A stretch of DNA of 64,000 nt from CALBPI01 sp039821645. GTDB lineage: Bacteria; Pseudomonadota; Gammaproteobacteria; Steroidobacterales; Woeseiaceae. The notes under the pieces are model-generated. The model did no database searches. It was given only the letters and a program-made list of their open reading frames with translations, and was not told the origin of the DNA. The translations under genes and the position numbers were made by a program. Shown piece after piece: positions 43,576-52,574 of the stretch (position 1 is its first letter; the number at the start of each line of letters is the position of its first letter). The stretch spans positions 3,183-67,182 of the forward strand of contig JBCBNU010000008.1 of the NCBI GenBank assembly GCA_039821645.1, written 5' to 3'.

Positions 43576-44769
43576 CTAGGGTCCCGTCGCAACTGCATTG
43601 GAAGCGGGAGCTTGAGTGCTCGCAGCCTCCACGTTGTCATCATTGCCTACCCGCACCAGCATCCCATTCAATGGTGCTTCGAGCACTGTCAGCACCACTC
43701 TGAGCTCTTCAAGCTGATCCGCCGCGACATACGCGTAGGTCGCATCGGTCCGAAGAAACTCCAGATTCCTGAGCCGCAACTGACTCTCGTCGTCGACAAA
43801 AACGACCTGGTCGTTCCCGCGAATAAGCGTGCGCGGAATACTGACTACGTCGTCAAGGACGATCCCCTCAATTTCGGCAGAGACAAAGGTGCCTGCAGGC
43901 AACGGTTCTGCATTGCCGGATTCTGCTGTTCTGAGATAAGGATCATCAATTGATGCCACCGAGAACACCATTCGGGTGCGCTCATCGACAACACCTTCGG
44001 TCCGAACGATACGCCCCGCCCAGGTAACCTCACGGCCCCGGTAGCTGCCGCGCAAGGTCACCTCAGGCAAATCCTCTACCGCCGTGTTGACGCCGCTCTC
44101 CGGCAGATTCACAAACGCAAGATCATTGTCGGGCAACGGGAGGCGCACCTCGAAGCGATCGGTCGCAAAGACGGTGCCGATCGGCGAGCCGGGAGCCACA
44201 TAGTCACCCAGCTCCGCATCGCGGCTTCTTACGAGCCCATCGTAGGGCACGATGATCCGTGTGCGGTCGAGGTCGCGCTCGGCACGCACCAAGTCAGCAC
44301 GCGCAGACTCCAGCGCTGCTTTGGCCGACAGAAGCTCCGCCTCCGCGCGATAGCCCTGCTCCCTGAGTTTTTTGGCACCGTCATACTCAATCTGCCGCTG
44401 GTCTAACGCCGCTTTCGCGCGCGCCACCGCCACCTCGTAATTTGTAGGGTCGATCCGCATCAATTGCTCACCGGCAACAAAACTATCGCCAGGTTCAAAC
44501 ACAGAGGACAGTTTAACAACGGTACCGGCGACCTCGGCGCTCAATGAGGTCTGCGTCACCGGCAATACACTGCCCTGACTCTCGACGGAGAACTGCACCT
44601 GCCCAGGTTCCAGTTCAAGCACGTTGACTAGTGGTGGTGGTCGGTCTTCAGACTTTGGTTGCGGTCGCGCCACATTGGCCATCATGAAGCTGACCGCACT
44701 CAGTGCACCGCCGAGTATCACTATGATCAGAACGGCCCCGATCATGAATCCCTGAGTCCATTTAGGCAC
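43576..44769 (-). CDS. RND periplasmic adaptor (membrane fusion protein)
   Basis: A 397-residue adaptor subunit. An N-terminal membrane anchor (FMIGAVLIIVILGGALSAV) is followed by the beta-barrel and lipoyl half-motifs (VSVESQGSV-like, LSAEVAGTVVKLS, PYDGLVRSRDAELGDYV) around a coiled-coil hairpin rich in Ala and Arg (about residues 100-160). It pairs with the RND pump encoded next. The start is GTG at 44769. Confidence 0.88.
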   Translation of the reverse strand: MPKWTQGFMIGAVLIIVILGGALSAVSFMMANVARPQPKSEDRPPPLVNVLELEPGQVQFSVESQGSVLPVTQTSLSAEVAGTVVKLSSVFEPGDSFVAGEQLMRIDPTNYEVAVARAKAALDQRQIEYDGAKKLREQGYRAEAELLSAKAALESARADLVRAERDLDRTRIIVPYDGLVRSRDAELGDYVAPGSPIGTVFATDRFEVRLPLPDNDLAFVNLPESGVNTAVEDLPEVTLRGSYRGREVTWAGRIVRTEGVVDERTRMVFSVASIDDPYLRTAESGNAEPLPAGTFVSAEIEGIVLDDVVSIPRTLIRGNDQVVFVDDESQLRLRNLEFLRTDATYAYVAADQLEELRVVLTVLEAPLNGMLVRVGNDDNVEAASTQAPASNAVATGP

Positions 44770-44987
44770 AGGCTTATCCCTCTATCCTAAGCTCCGCGTA
44801 CATTGTGCGCCCTCACCCCGGCCGATAGCCAGTGTTAGACAGCAATACAACGTCAAAAAGCGTCAAGAAGGGACCCGATGCTGCTAGCACCAGCATGCCT
44901 GTTCAAACGGTGATCGTTTGGGAATAAACCGCGACCGCGGTGTTGCTAAGCGATTGATTTTTTCACGGCACGAATTGGCTGGGGTCA
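44770..44987. promoter_or_regulatory. Upstream region of the RND operon with a CAAACG palindrome
   Basis: The 218-base spacer between the adaptor start and the gltX stop has an imperfectly placed but exact 6-base inverted repeat, CAAACG (44904-44909) and CGTTTG (44915-44920), separated by 5 bases. It could be an operator for the pump operon. No regulator gene lies next to it. Confidence 0.3.
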
Positions 44988-46403
44988 TCAACCTTGTGCG
45001 GCTACCCGCGCTTCGATGATCCCAATCGCATCGTGAATCCTTGCGAGGGTTCTCGCCTTGCCGACTAGTGCCAGCGTATCGCCCACCCCGGGCGAGGCAC
45101 CACCACCGGTGATCGCCACGCGTGTTGGCTGTCCGATCTTCCCAAGACCAATGCCTTGCGCTTCTGCGACTTGCGCCACCAGCGCACCAAGTGCGTCGGC
45201 CTCCCAGGTGTCGCTTGCCTGAAGCGCGGTGAGCAAGGCCTGCAATGGTTCCAGCGCAACCGGACGCAGGTGTTTTTTAGCAGCTCCTGCATCGACCTCT
45301 ATGTCGTCGACGTAGAGGTATTGCAGACCGTCTGCCAGCGCACCGAGCGTGACCGCACGATCCCGGTAGATCTCAAACACGACAGCCGGGTCGGGTCCGA
45401 CTGCCACATCAAGTCCACGCGAGTGCAATTGCTGGGCTAGCAAAGCGCCCATCTCGCCCGCATCGGCCGCTTGCAGGTAGTGCTGATTCAACCAGTCGAG
45501 CTTCTCGGTATTGAAGGCAGATGCCGAGGCATTGACATCCCCGATATCGAACAGCGCCACCATTTCGTCGATGGAAAAGACCTCCTGATCACCATGCGAC
45601 CATCCGAGCCGAACCAGGTAATTCAGAAGCGCCTCGGGCAAGTAGCCGGCATCCCGATAGTCGAGCACATTCACCGCGCCATGACGCTTGGATAATCGAG
45701 AGCCGTCGTCGCCGAGAATCATTGGAACGTGGGCGTAAGTTGGTGGCGTTTTGCCGATCGCCTCGAACATATTGATCTGCCGCGGCGTGTTTGCGAGGTG
45801 GTCATCCCCTCGGATCACATGCGTGATCCCCATGTCTGCATCATCGACGACCACGGTGAAATTGTAGGTTGGCGTGCCGTCCGATCTCGCGATGATCAAA
45901 TCATCGAGCTCGCCATTGCTGATGTTGATGCGACCGCGAACCTGATCATCGAACCTCACTGTACCTTCCAGCGGATTCTTGAAACGCACAACCGGATCCA
46001 CACCTTCGCGCGGCTCGTTGCGATCGCGGTATCGACCGTCGTATCGCGGCTTCTCGCCTGCGGCGCGTTGCGCCTCGCGTAACTCGTCGAGCTCCTCGCG
46101 AGTCGCGTAGCAATAGTACGCTTTGCCACTGTCCAGCCATTCATCGATGACCTCACGATAACGATCGAATCGATGAGTCTGGTAGTACGGGCCCTCGTCG
46201 GCATCCAGTCCCAGCCAAGCCATGCCGTCCAGGATGGCATCGACTGAGGCCTGCGTTGAGCGTTCGCGGTCGGTGTCCTCAATACGCAGCACGAACTGCC
46301 CGCCGTGGCGGCGCGCATAGAGCCAGGAAAACAATGCGGTGCGCACACCGCCTACGTGCAACACCCCGGTTGGACTCGGAGCGAATCGCGTCTTAATCGT
46401 CAT
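44988..46403 (-). CDS. gltX: Glutamyl-tRNA synthetase
   Basis: A 471-residue class I aminoacyl-tRNA synthetase that charges tRNA-Glu. The HIGH-type motif is in FAPSPTGVLHVGG and the KMSKS-type loop is LSKRHGAV; WLYARRHGGQFVLRIEDTD is also typical. Length is normal for bacterial GltX. It follows tyrA by 27 bases in the same direction. A housekeeping gene. Confidence 0.95.
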   Translation of the reverse strand: MTIKTRFAPSPTGVLHVGGVRTALFSWLYARRHGGQFVLRIEDTDRERSTQASVDAILDGMAWLGLDADEGPYYQTHRFDRYREVIDEWLDSGKAYYCYATREELDELREAQRAAGEKPRYDGRYRDRNEPREGVDPVVRFKNPLEGTVRFDDQVRGRINISNGELDDLIIARSDGTPTYNFTVVVDDADMGITHVIRGDDHLANTPRQINMFEAIGKTPPTYAHVPMILGDDGSRLSKRHGAVNVLDYRDAGYLPEALLNYLVRLGWSHGDQEVFSIDEMVALFDIGDVNASASAFNTEKLDWLNQHYLQAADAGEMGALLAQQLHSRGLDVAVGPDPAVVFEIYRDRAVTLGALADGLQYLYVDDIEVDAGAAKKHLRPVALEPLQALLTALQASDTWEADALGALVAQVAEAQGIGLGKIGQPTRVAITGGGASPGVGDTLALVGKARTLARIHDAIGIIEARVAAQG

Positions 46404-46430
46404 GTTGTGAATGATACCGACTCGTCTGCG

Positions 46431-47558
46431 CTATCGCGCGCCCTTGTAACCATCGACATAGGCGCGAGCGGCGAGCATCGATTGACGAAATTGCTGCAGG
46501 TCGTCTTCACTGACGGCGCCCTGCAATCGAGTCACCGACTCACGCAGCCCCCGAAGGGGTAGATCGCGGAACTGATTCAATCGCTGGATCTCGAAATACA
46601 GGTCCGGGTTTTCGTGCACGACAGTACTGCCCATCGCAAACTGCGCATCGAACGTAGGACTTGAGATCAGCGCCAGCGCCTCGGCATCAATACCGCTGTT
46701 TGCGAGCGTGTCGACAAACGCGATGTTCACGAAATGCGAGAGCCCGAGTACGAACGCGATCAGCTCATCGTGCGCCTCCAGCGTCATGTCGACCGATTCG
46801 ACCATCGTATCGGCAAAAATCGCTCGCGCCGCTGCCGTCGCTTCGGGATTTCCGACATCGCAAAAGATCATGTGCCTGCCGGCCAATAGGCGTGTGGACG
46901 GACCAAACATCGGGTGCAATGAGGTCACCGATACGCCGGACTTGGCGAGCGACCGCAAAGGCTCGACCAAGGGCGTTTTGAGCGAACCCACATCGAAGAC
47001 CAGGCCACTTGGTGCGAGCTGCTCCAGCTCTGCCAGCAACGCTGCCGACACAGCGAGCGTTGCAGCAACGACAATCACGTCGTAATCCACCCCCGCCGCG
47101 GCAAGCGATTCGTGCACATGCGACTTTGAGAGGTCGGCTGCGGGATCAACGATGGCCACGGCATAACCCTGCGAATGGAAATACTCAACAAACCATCGAC
47201 CCATACGACCGGCGCCGCCGAGCACCAACGCGCTTTTGCCACTGCCACTCGCCGAGCCTCGGATTCTCGCTTGCTCCTGATCCTGCAGTGACGCACGGAT
47301 GACAGCCGCGAGCACGTCGGTCGCCAGCTCCGGAGAAACCCCAACCGATTCGGCGGTCGCGCGCGCCTTGTCCAACACGACTTTCTCGCGCCGAAAATCA
47401 CGCGTCTGGTGTCCTTCAGCAGCCTTGAGCTGACCGATCTGGCGCACGAGATCCTGACGCTCACCGATCGTCTCAACCAGCCGAGCATCGACCGCATCCA
47501 GTCGCTTGCGTAATTGATCCAACGCCTCGGAACGAATATCTGTTTGTTTTTCAGTCAA
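46431..47558 (-). CDS. tyrA: Bifunctional chorismate mutase / prephenate dehydrogenase (T-protein)
   Basis: A 375-residue fusion of an AroQ-type chorismate mutase (about residues 10-95: LRKRLDAVDARLVETIGERQDLVRQI) with a prephenate dehydrogenase (NAD-binding ALVLGGAGRMGRWFVEYF). It makes 4-hydroxyphenylpyruvate from chorismate for tyrosine synthesis, feedback-inhibited by Tyr in relatives. This fusion type is common in gammaproteobacteria. The start is TTG at 47558, or slightly downstream; no strong ribosome site was seen. Confidence 0.93.
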   Translation of the reverse strand: MTEKQTDIRSEALDQLRKRLDAVDARLVETIGERQDLVRQIGQLKAAEGHQTRDFRREKVVLDKARATAESVGVSPELATDVLAAVIRASLQDQEQARIRGSASGSGKSALVLGGAGRMGRWFVEYFHSQGYAVAIVDPAADLSKSHVHESLAAAGVDYDVIVVAATLAVSAALLAELEQLAPSGLVFDVGSLKTPLVEPLRSLAKSGVSVTSLHPMFGPSTRLLAGRHMIFCDVGNPEATAAARAIFADTMVESVDMTLEAHDELIAFVLGLSHFVNIAFVDTLANSGIDAEALALISSPTFDAQFAMGSTVVHENPDLYFEIQRLNQFRDLPLRGLRESVTRLQGAVSEDDLQQFRQSMLAARAYVDGYKGAR

Positions 47559-47657
47559 TGTATGTCGCTTCAGGCAGCGCCTCGGCGAGTGTGATCACAA
47601 TCGCTGTTCCCGTTTTTCGCAGATGCTAGCATTCACGTGGCGCAGGTAGGAGCACAA

Positions 47658-48758
47658 ATGACGTTCGACGTCATCGAAATCGGAGCAGAATCGCTCCACC
47701 AGATTCGTGAACCATGGGAGTCACTTACAGATCGCGCCACCGAGCCGTTGCTGTTCCAGTCTTGGCACTGGTGCAAAGCTTGGCTGGAGTGTCACTCAGA
47801 TGCCTCGCGGGCCGAGCTCGAGCTAAAGCTGTTTGTGGCTAAGACGGAAGGCGGCGACTGGGTGGGTCTTGCACCACTCTTCATCCGACCAGTAAAGCGA
47901 ATCGGCATCACGCTTCGATGCCTTCAGTTTGTAGGTGGCGCATCCGGGATGCGCACGGTCTTCAGGACGGAGTACAACGATTTTCTCCTTGACGAAGCCC
48001 ACGCTACAGCAGCGCGTGCGGCGTTGTGCGACGCGATAGTGCGTTGTCACGACTGGGATGAGTGGTCGCTGTCCGACATACCCGTCTGCGAAACGCTCGA
48101 TGCAGTGAGTACTCGTCTGCGAGGCAAGGGGCGAATGACCGCAGATGAGTTGGGGTACAGGGCCGATCTGTCTGACGGCTTTGATGCGTACATCTCACAA
48201 TTGCGCGGCAGCGCGCGCCGACAGCTGTTTAACAAACGCAAGCGCCTTGCAACCATTGGAGCAGTCCGTGTAAGCCACGTTTGCACCGAGCAATGGCCAG
48301 ACTTTCTGGAAGCCATGAACGATTTTCATACCAAGCGTTGGGGTCAACCGGTCATCGGGCCACTTCGCAGCCGGTTCCTGAATCTATTGTTGAACGAGGA
48401 TGGCGAAAATGCGCCCAAGCAAGCCAGTAGCTTACTGATGGTGGACGAAACGCCGTACTCCGCCTTACTCGACATTGATTACCGGGGGCGGCGATACAAC
48501 CTGCAGGCGGGCATCAATGACTGCGCGTCATCAGCGATCAGTCCTGGGCTACTGCACTTTGGCTTCAGCATGGAGGATGCCGCAGACCGACAGCTTAGCG
48601 CCTATGAGTTTCTGATCGGTCGCGGCAAGCATGAGAACTACAAGCAGTCCATCGCTACACAAGAGATACGCGCACTCAGCCTGAACTTTCCGAGGCCACT
48701 TTGGCTACGCACGCTCTACGCTGCCAACGATCGAATCAACCAGATCCTGGGACGTTAG
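47658..48758 (+). CDS. CelD/BcsL-type GNAT acyltransferase
   Basis: A 366-residue protein of the CelD/FemAB-like acetyltransferase group (Acetyltransf_6) often found in exopolysaccharide loci. Family signs are FQSWHWCKAWLE near the N-terminus, SDGFDAYISQLRGSARRQLFNKRKRL (about 175-200), and YNLQAGINDCASSAISPGLLHFGFSMEDA followed by EFLIGRGKHENYK. ATG at 47658 has GGAG about 6 bases upstream; GTG at 47637 was rejected. It may acylate a sugar amine or a wall component. It converges on the next gene with a 4-base overlap of stops. Confidence 0.78.
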   Translation: MTFDVIEIGAESLHQIREPWESLTDRATEPLLFQSWHWCKAWLECHSDASRAELELKLFVAKTEGGDWVGLAPLFIRPVKRIGITLRCLQFVGGASGMRTVFRTEYNDFLLDEAHATAARAALCDAIVRCHDWDEWSLSDIPVCETLDAVSTRLRGKGRMTADELGYRADLSDGFDAYISQLRGSARRQLFNKRKRLATIGAVRVSHVCTEQWPDFLEAMNDFHTKRWGQPVIGPLRSRFLNLLLNEDGENAPKQASSLLMVDETPYSALLDIDYRGRRYNLQAGINDCASSAISPGLLHFGFSMEDAADRQLSAYEFLIGRGKHENYKQSIATQEIRALSLNFPRPLWLRTLYAANDRINQILGR

Positions 48759-50632
48759 TCGCGGACTCTGTTTTTCCAGCGCGGTGAGCGATAGAGCTCA
48801 TCGACGAACGCGATATTTCCAGACTCAGCATAGGTGTGGATGCCAATGGCGCCGCTTCTGGTGCGAGGTGGAATATGCTCAAGCAGAACCTCTCGATAGT
48901 CGGTGGTCGACAGCGCTGTGACCTCCATGAAATTCAATCCGTAGCCGTAGCGATAGGTGCAATCCTGAGTCGGTCGAATCAGACGACCGTTTTTTTCGAT
49001 CATTGCACCGCCCGGGCGCGAGGTCCTGCAATCGGAGACCACTGGGTTGAGTGGGTGCGCCTGCCACGGACCCACAAGATCCTCCGCAAAGTAGAGAAAA
49101 CACTCATCCTGGGAAGACACCGCAGGGTGCGACTTCACGTTGGCGAACATCCACCACAGGCCATCACGTCGCAGCAGCGTCGCGTCCGACGCGTCAATGT
49201 CCTGCATTAGCACCGAGTGCAATGTCCACTCGTCGGGAAACGCGGTCGCCTTGTATAACTCGATCGTTTGGTTGGCTGACGTTTCTGGCAGCATGTAGTA
49301 CTCGCCACTGACGTCGAGAATCTGCGGATAGGAAAGGTGATAAGGGCGCTGCAATATCATTCGTGTGCCGCCGTCAGGCCTGCCGTTGGCATCGAGGGAC
49401 ACTCGGGATAGATGCCCGAGTTTACGCCGGTCACAGTACTCCTCAAAAAACAGGAATCGTGATTCACCGCTGACATGAATAAACGGGTCTGCCCGATAAA
49501 TCCGGTCGGGGTTGTGCTGGACTTCGGCGAGTCGTGTCTCGCCGGTCAGCGCAAATGGTGTGGCCCGACGCAATCGCCATCGCTGCTCAAACAAATTGTT
49601 ATCGACAAGTGCAATCGCTTTGCGAAAAACAGCGCGCACAACGTACAGGCTGTATGCGAGTGCGCCAGGGTGTGGCGCCGAGAAATTGCGCTCGAAGGAT
49701 TGGTCGACCCTGGTGCGACAATCAGCGAAAAAGGCATTCGCCCCCAGCTGGCGCATACGCTGGACTGCCCGAGGGATACCAAACAGCATCTTCCAGTAAT
49801 GGCGAGAGATGTTGTCTCTTGTCGAGTGGCGACTGGTTGCCATCCACGACTCCGCCAGAACGATTGGTGCGCGATCGGCAAACGTGACTGCGAGAGTGGA
49901 TCGCGTCAGTGGCGCACCTTTGAGCACCGGCCAGAATCCAGCAGGGTAAGCCTGTGCGATGCCGGCGGGTGAACCGAGTAAAGACCAGACACCAAATCTG
50001 GCACTGGTAATCACTTCGGAGGGAACCGCTCGCAATCCACAATGCACAACCACATCGACATTCAGATCAACCAGGTGCTTGCGATCTGACTCCGAAAATG
50101 TGCCCGGAAGATCGACCAATACCTCACTGTCGAGATCCGCATCGCAACGACGCCAGGCGTCGGCGAAAACGAGGTTCCGATCAACGAGCTTTCGGTAGCT
50201 CGCCATCAAACGCCGTCGCATGCCACGACGCAAGCGCCCGTCCTGCCATCGAGGCTTGCTGCCTGGAGTCCGTCCGCCACGTCTGCGATCGTGCGCAATC
50301 ATCACACCAGCGATTTCGACGCCATCATCCTGCGTGAAGCAATCCAGCAACTCGGCCACCCATGCAGGGATGGCGTATCGATCTAGAAAGAGTGCAACAC
50401 GGGTTGGTAATTGTGATTCTTGTTCGCTCAACGCGTTCAAATCGCAGGTAGCTGAATGCCCAGAGTCTAATCGCTTCACGTGGGCGGCACGAGTCCGACC
50501 GGAGTGTCGGTTTCCCAACGTGGTTGTCTGCATTCTGCGACAGACCGAAGAGCCCGCTGCTTTCAGAGGGTTGCGCAGTGCATCTCGGCAAGCGGTGACC
50601 GGCCTGTTTCTGTCTGACGACACTTCGCCCAT
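48755..50632 (-). CDS. GINT1-like protein: formyltransferase-like N-terminal part plus five-bladed beta-propeller
   Basis: A 625-residue protein (if begun at 50632) with two parts. The N-terminal half (about 75-330) resembles the formyltransferase domain in FGVWSLLGSPAGIAQAYPAGFWPVL, yet lacks the usual catalytic His-Asp-Asn pattern, so formyl transfer is unlikely. The second half (about 370-600, from NPDRIYRADPFIHV through YMLPETSANQTIELY and DATLLRRDGLWWMFAN) is a GH43/32-like propeller seen in glucosamine inositolphosphorylceramide transferase 1 relatives. Such proteins occur in polysaccharide clusters as sugar-modifying partners. True start may be 50533 (ATG) or further in. Nothing confirms enzymatic activity. 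Confidence 0.65.
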   Translation of the reverse strand: MGEVSSDRNRPVTACRDALRNPLKAAGSSVCRRMQTTTLGNRHSGRTRAAHVKRLDSGHSATCDLNALSEQESQLPTRVALFLDRYAIPAWVAELLDCFTQDDGVEIAGVMIAHDRRRGGRTPGSKPRWQDGRLRRGMRRRLMASYRKLVDRNLVFADAWRRCDADLDSEVLVDLPGTFSESDRKHLVDLNVDVVVHCGLRAVPSEVITSARFGVWSLLGSPAGIAQAYPAGFWPVLKGAPLTRSTLAVTFADRAPIVLAESWMATSRHSTRDNISRHYWKMLFGIPRAVQRMRQLGANAFFADCRTRVDQSFERNFSAPHPGALAYSLYVVRAVFRKAIALVDNNLFEQRWRLRRATPFALTGETRLAEVQHNPDRIYRADPFIHVSGESRFLFFEEYCDRRKLGHLSRVSLDANGRPDGGTRMILQRPYHLSYPQILDVSGEYYMLPETSANQTIELYKATAFPDEWTLHSVLMQDIDASDATLLRRDGLWWMFANVKSHPAVSSQDECFLYFAEDLVGPWQAHPLNPVVSDCRTSRPGGAMIEKNGRLIRPTQDCTYRYGYGLNFMEVTALSTTDYREVLLEHIPPRTRSGAIGIHTYAESGNIAFVDELYRSPRWKNRVRD

Positions 50633-50710
50633 TTTGGGCTTCTGAATAGCAAAACTCGCAATCGGTGCAAAAACAGGCAGTTAGATGCAAATCTGCGCGT
50701 CTGAAATTTG

Positions 50711-50725
50711 TGGCACAAAAGTTGC
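50711..50725 (+). promoter_or_regulatory. Sigma-54 (RpoN) promoter
   Basis: TGGCAC (50711-50716) and TTGC (50722-50725), five bases apart, agree with the -24/-12 consensus of sigma-54 promoters at every conserved base, including the GG and GC dinucleotides at correct spacing. Transcription would begin near 50737, giving a leader of about 290 bases that contains the riboswitch. An enhancer-binding activator is expected elsewhere in the genome. Confidence 0.75.
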
Positions 50726-50863
50726 TTTACTTAACTTGGATTCGAAGCGCGTCGAGCCTGCACATCGTGGTTTTTGACGCGAGCATTACGTGACACAAGC
50801 CTCAATTCGACGCTATGGCGCTGTCGGCGCGATCACAGGGTCGGCACACTAAGCGGCAGTTGA

Positions 50864-50939
50864 AAAGGCATAACCGTCGAAAGGCGGCGACGCAAAGCTA
50901 CCGGTCTACAGGCGAGAGCCCACGACGGCGGAGTTACCA
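50864..50939 (+). ncRNA. Cyclic-di-GMP-I (GEMM) riboswitch
   Basis: The leader of the fibronectin-III lipoprotein gene matches the GEMM-I consensus in order: AAAGGCATAACC, a hairpin CCGTC-GAAA-GGCGG with a GAAA tetraloop, the invariant CGACGCAAAGC, CCGG-TCTA, a second stem (GGC-GAGA-GCC within a CCG/CGG stem), and GGAGTTACC at the 3' end. GEMM-I RNAs bind c-di-GMP and set the expression of the downstream gene. A hairpin without T-run follows; the expression platform (on or off) is not clear. The aptamer lies about 90 bases before the ATG at 51031. Confidence 0.85.
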
Positions 50940-51030
50940 AACTCGGGAGAGGCAGCCCTGCTTCTCTGTCTGCCGAAAACCGTGTATCCCAGCGTTCGTC
51001 GTCTCGACCTGACCAGGTGAAACAACGAGC

Positions 51031-52371
51031 ATGACACGCCGTATTCTCAGTCAGACAAAGCGATTTCCCACTCTGCTCGCGGTAGCGGGTTGTTCACTTG
51101 CTCTCGCGGCCTGCTCGGGCAGCGAAGATGCAACCGAGAACACGATTTTGGACGGTGGTGCTGGACCCACACCGACTCCAGTCGACAGCCAGCCGCCTCA
51201 GATCAGCATTTTGACGCCCGACGACGACGGGCGTGCCGAGACCAGCTCGACGGTTATTTCGCTGACCGGGCAAGCCTCGGACAATGTAGATGTTCAGAGC
51301 TTGGGATGGTCGAGCAATCGCGGCGATAGCGGTGACATCACCGTATCGTCCAACTGGATCAGTCCGCAAATATCGGTCTTCTCCGGCAGCAACGTGATCA
51401 CGGTGACCGCCGAAGACGCCGCTGGCAACACCGCCAGTGACACGATCACGATTGTGTTCGAGCCCAATTCGGCGCCGGAACCCGCGATGGGGATGGTGAG
51501 CTTCAATCCTGATCTCACCAACCCGATCCGACTCGCAGACAACACGATTTCACGGCAGTTCGCCTATTTGTTTTTCGAACCCAATTCAGAGTGGATTGAT
51601 CGCGGCGTCAGCCGAGTGGAGTTTTCGTGCTGCCGCTCGGTTACCGGCACGCCCGAACCACATTTGCCGACCGTCACCGACAGCGCGGCGCCGTGGGCGT
51701 TACCCATCGACCTCGTTCAGTTCGCAGCGGGCACGCGACGCGAGCTCTCCATCGATGTGATTTTCGCGGACAATGGCGAACGAGTGACGCAGCGAGTCGA
51801 ATTCAACCTGGCGACCGCGAGTGGCGGCAACAACCGTGCACCGATCATCAGTGGCAACGCGCCTGGGACGGTCGTTGCGGGCGAAAACTACAGCTTCGTG
51901 CCGACGGCGAGCGATCCGGATGGCGACATGCTGACCTTTAGCGTGAGCAACCTGCCCCGCTGGGCATCGTTCGATCCGGTGACCGGCGAGATTTCGGGCA
52001 CACCGGCCAACGGTGATGTTGGTCTGTTTCGTAATATTCGAATTCGCGTCTCCGATGGCATCAATACCGTGTCGCTGCCGCGTTTCGATGTGCAAGTCGA
52101 TGCGGTGGCACTGCGTTCGGTGACGCTTAACTGGACGCCACCGACGCGTCGCGAGGACGGCTCACCGCTCAACGGCCTTTCGGGATATCAGGTCTACTAC
52201 GGCCAGGTATCGGGCGTTTATCCGAACCGCAGATCGGTCAACGACGGCTCGATTTCGAGCTTCACGCTCGACAGCCTCCAGCCGGGAACGTGGTACGTAG
52301 CGATCACCTCGATAGACAACAACGGACTGGAAAGTGCGCTGTCGAATGAGGTCGCCAAACAGGCGCAATAA
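51031..52371 (+). CDS. Lipoprotein with Ig-like, He_PIG/cadherin-like and fibronectin-III domains, under c-di-GMP riboswitch
   Basis: A 446-residue lipoprotein with lipobox LAAC (Cys33). The order is a proline-rich linker, an Ig-like/Big-type domain (PPQISILTPDDDGRAETSSTVISL to DTITIVFEP, about 55-145), a middle region with an unusual FSCCRS, an Ig/cadherin-like domain (RAPIISGNAPGTVVAGENYSFVPTASDPDGD to VSDGINTV, about 270-355), and a C-terminal fibronectin-III domain (VTLNWTPPT onward, to NEVAKQAQ). It is likely an extracellular adhesin or matrix protein. The c-di-GMP riboswitch and sigma-54 promoter upstream make it a c-di-GMP-controlled surface protein. Confidence 0.78.
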   Translation: MTRRILSQTKRFPTLLAVAGCSLALAACSGSEDATENTILDGGAGPTPTPVDSQPPQISILTPDDDGRAETSSTVISLTGQASDNVDVQSLGWSSNRGDSGDITVSSNWISPQISVFSGSNVITVTAEDAAGNTASDTITIVFEPNSAPEPAMGMVSFNPDLTNPIRLADNTISRQFAYLFFEPNSEWIDRGVSRVEFSCCRSVTGTPEPHLPTVTDSAAPWALPIDLVQFAAGTRRELSIDVIFADNGERVTQRVEFNLATASGGNNRAPIISGNAPGTVVAGENYSFVPTASDPDGDMLTFSVSNLPRWASFDPVTGEISGTPANGDVGLFRNIRIRVSDGINTVSLPRFDVQVDAVALRSVTLNWTPPTRREDGSPLNGLSGYQVYYGQVSGVYPNRRSVNDGSISSFTLDSLQPGTWYVAITSIDNNGLESALSNEVAKQAQ

Positions 52372-52403
52372 CTCTGCAAAAACCGTGAGTTGCGCAAACC
52401 TGC

Positions 52404-52427
52404 GCCGCGAAAACAGCGCGGATTTTT
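52404..52427 (+). terminator. Probable terminator after the riboswitch-controlled gene
   Basis: CCGCG (52405-52409) pairs with CGCGG (52417-52421) and is followed by ATTTTT. An outer pairing of TGCAAAAA (52376-52383) with TTTTTGCA (52423-52430) would extend it. The inner stem is short, so strength is moderate. Confidence 0.45.
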
Positions 52428-52574
52428 GCACGTTGCTTGAAACATGCCTGCTAAGTTACTGACGCCAATACACTAAATTGCTGCCGGTTTTTTTCGACAG
52501 TTGAGACCGGCGCATCTAGACCCGCATCATTCTGTCATGCGATTAAACATATTCCTCTTGCGGAGGTTCGATCA

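Larger units (their letters stand above)
50633..51030. other. 398-base regulatory leader region
   Basis: This stretch holds no protein gene. It carries the sigma-54 promoter (50711-50725) and the c-di-GMP riboswitch (about 50864-50939) and a following hairpin (GAGAGGC at 50947-50953 with GCTTCTC at 50960-50966), all read rightward toward the fibronectin-III lipoprotein gene. About 80 bases next to the leftward GINT1-like gene must hold that gene's promoter. Confidence 0.6.

Noticed and set aside
52483..52511. GCCGGT/ACCGGC inverted repeat with a T-rich 17-base loop before the small FnIII lipoprotein gene
   Set aside because: Stem is only 6 bases with a long loop; no aptamer or terminator pattern is clear.
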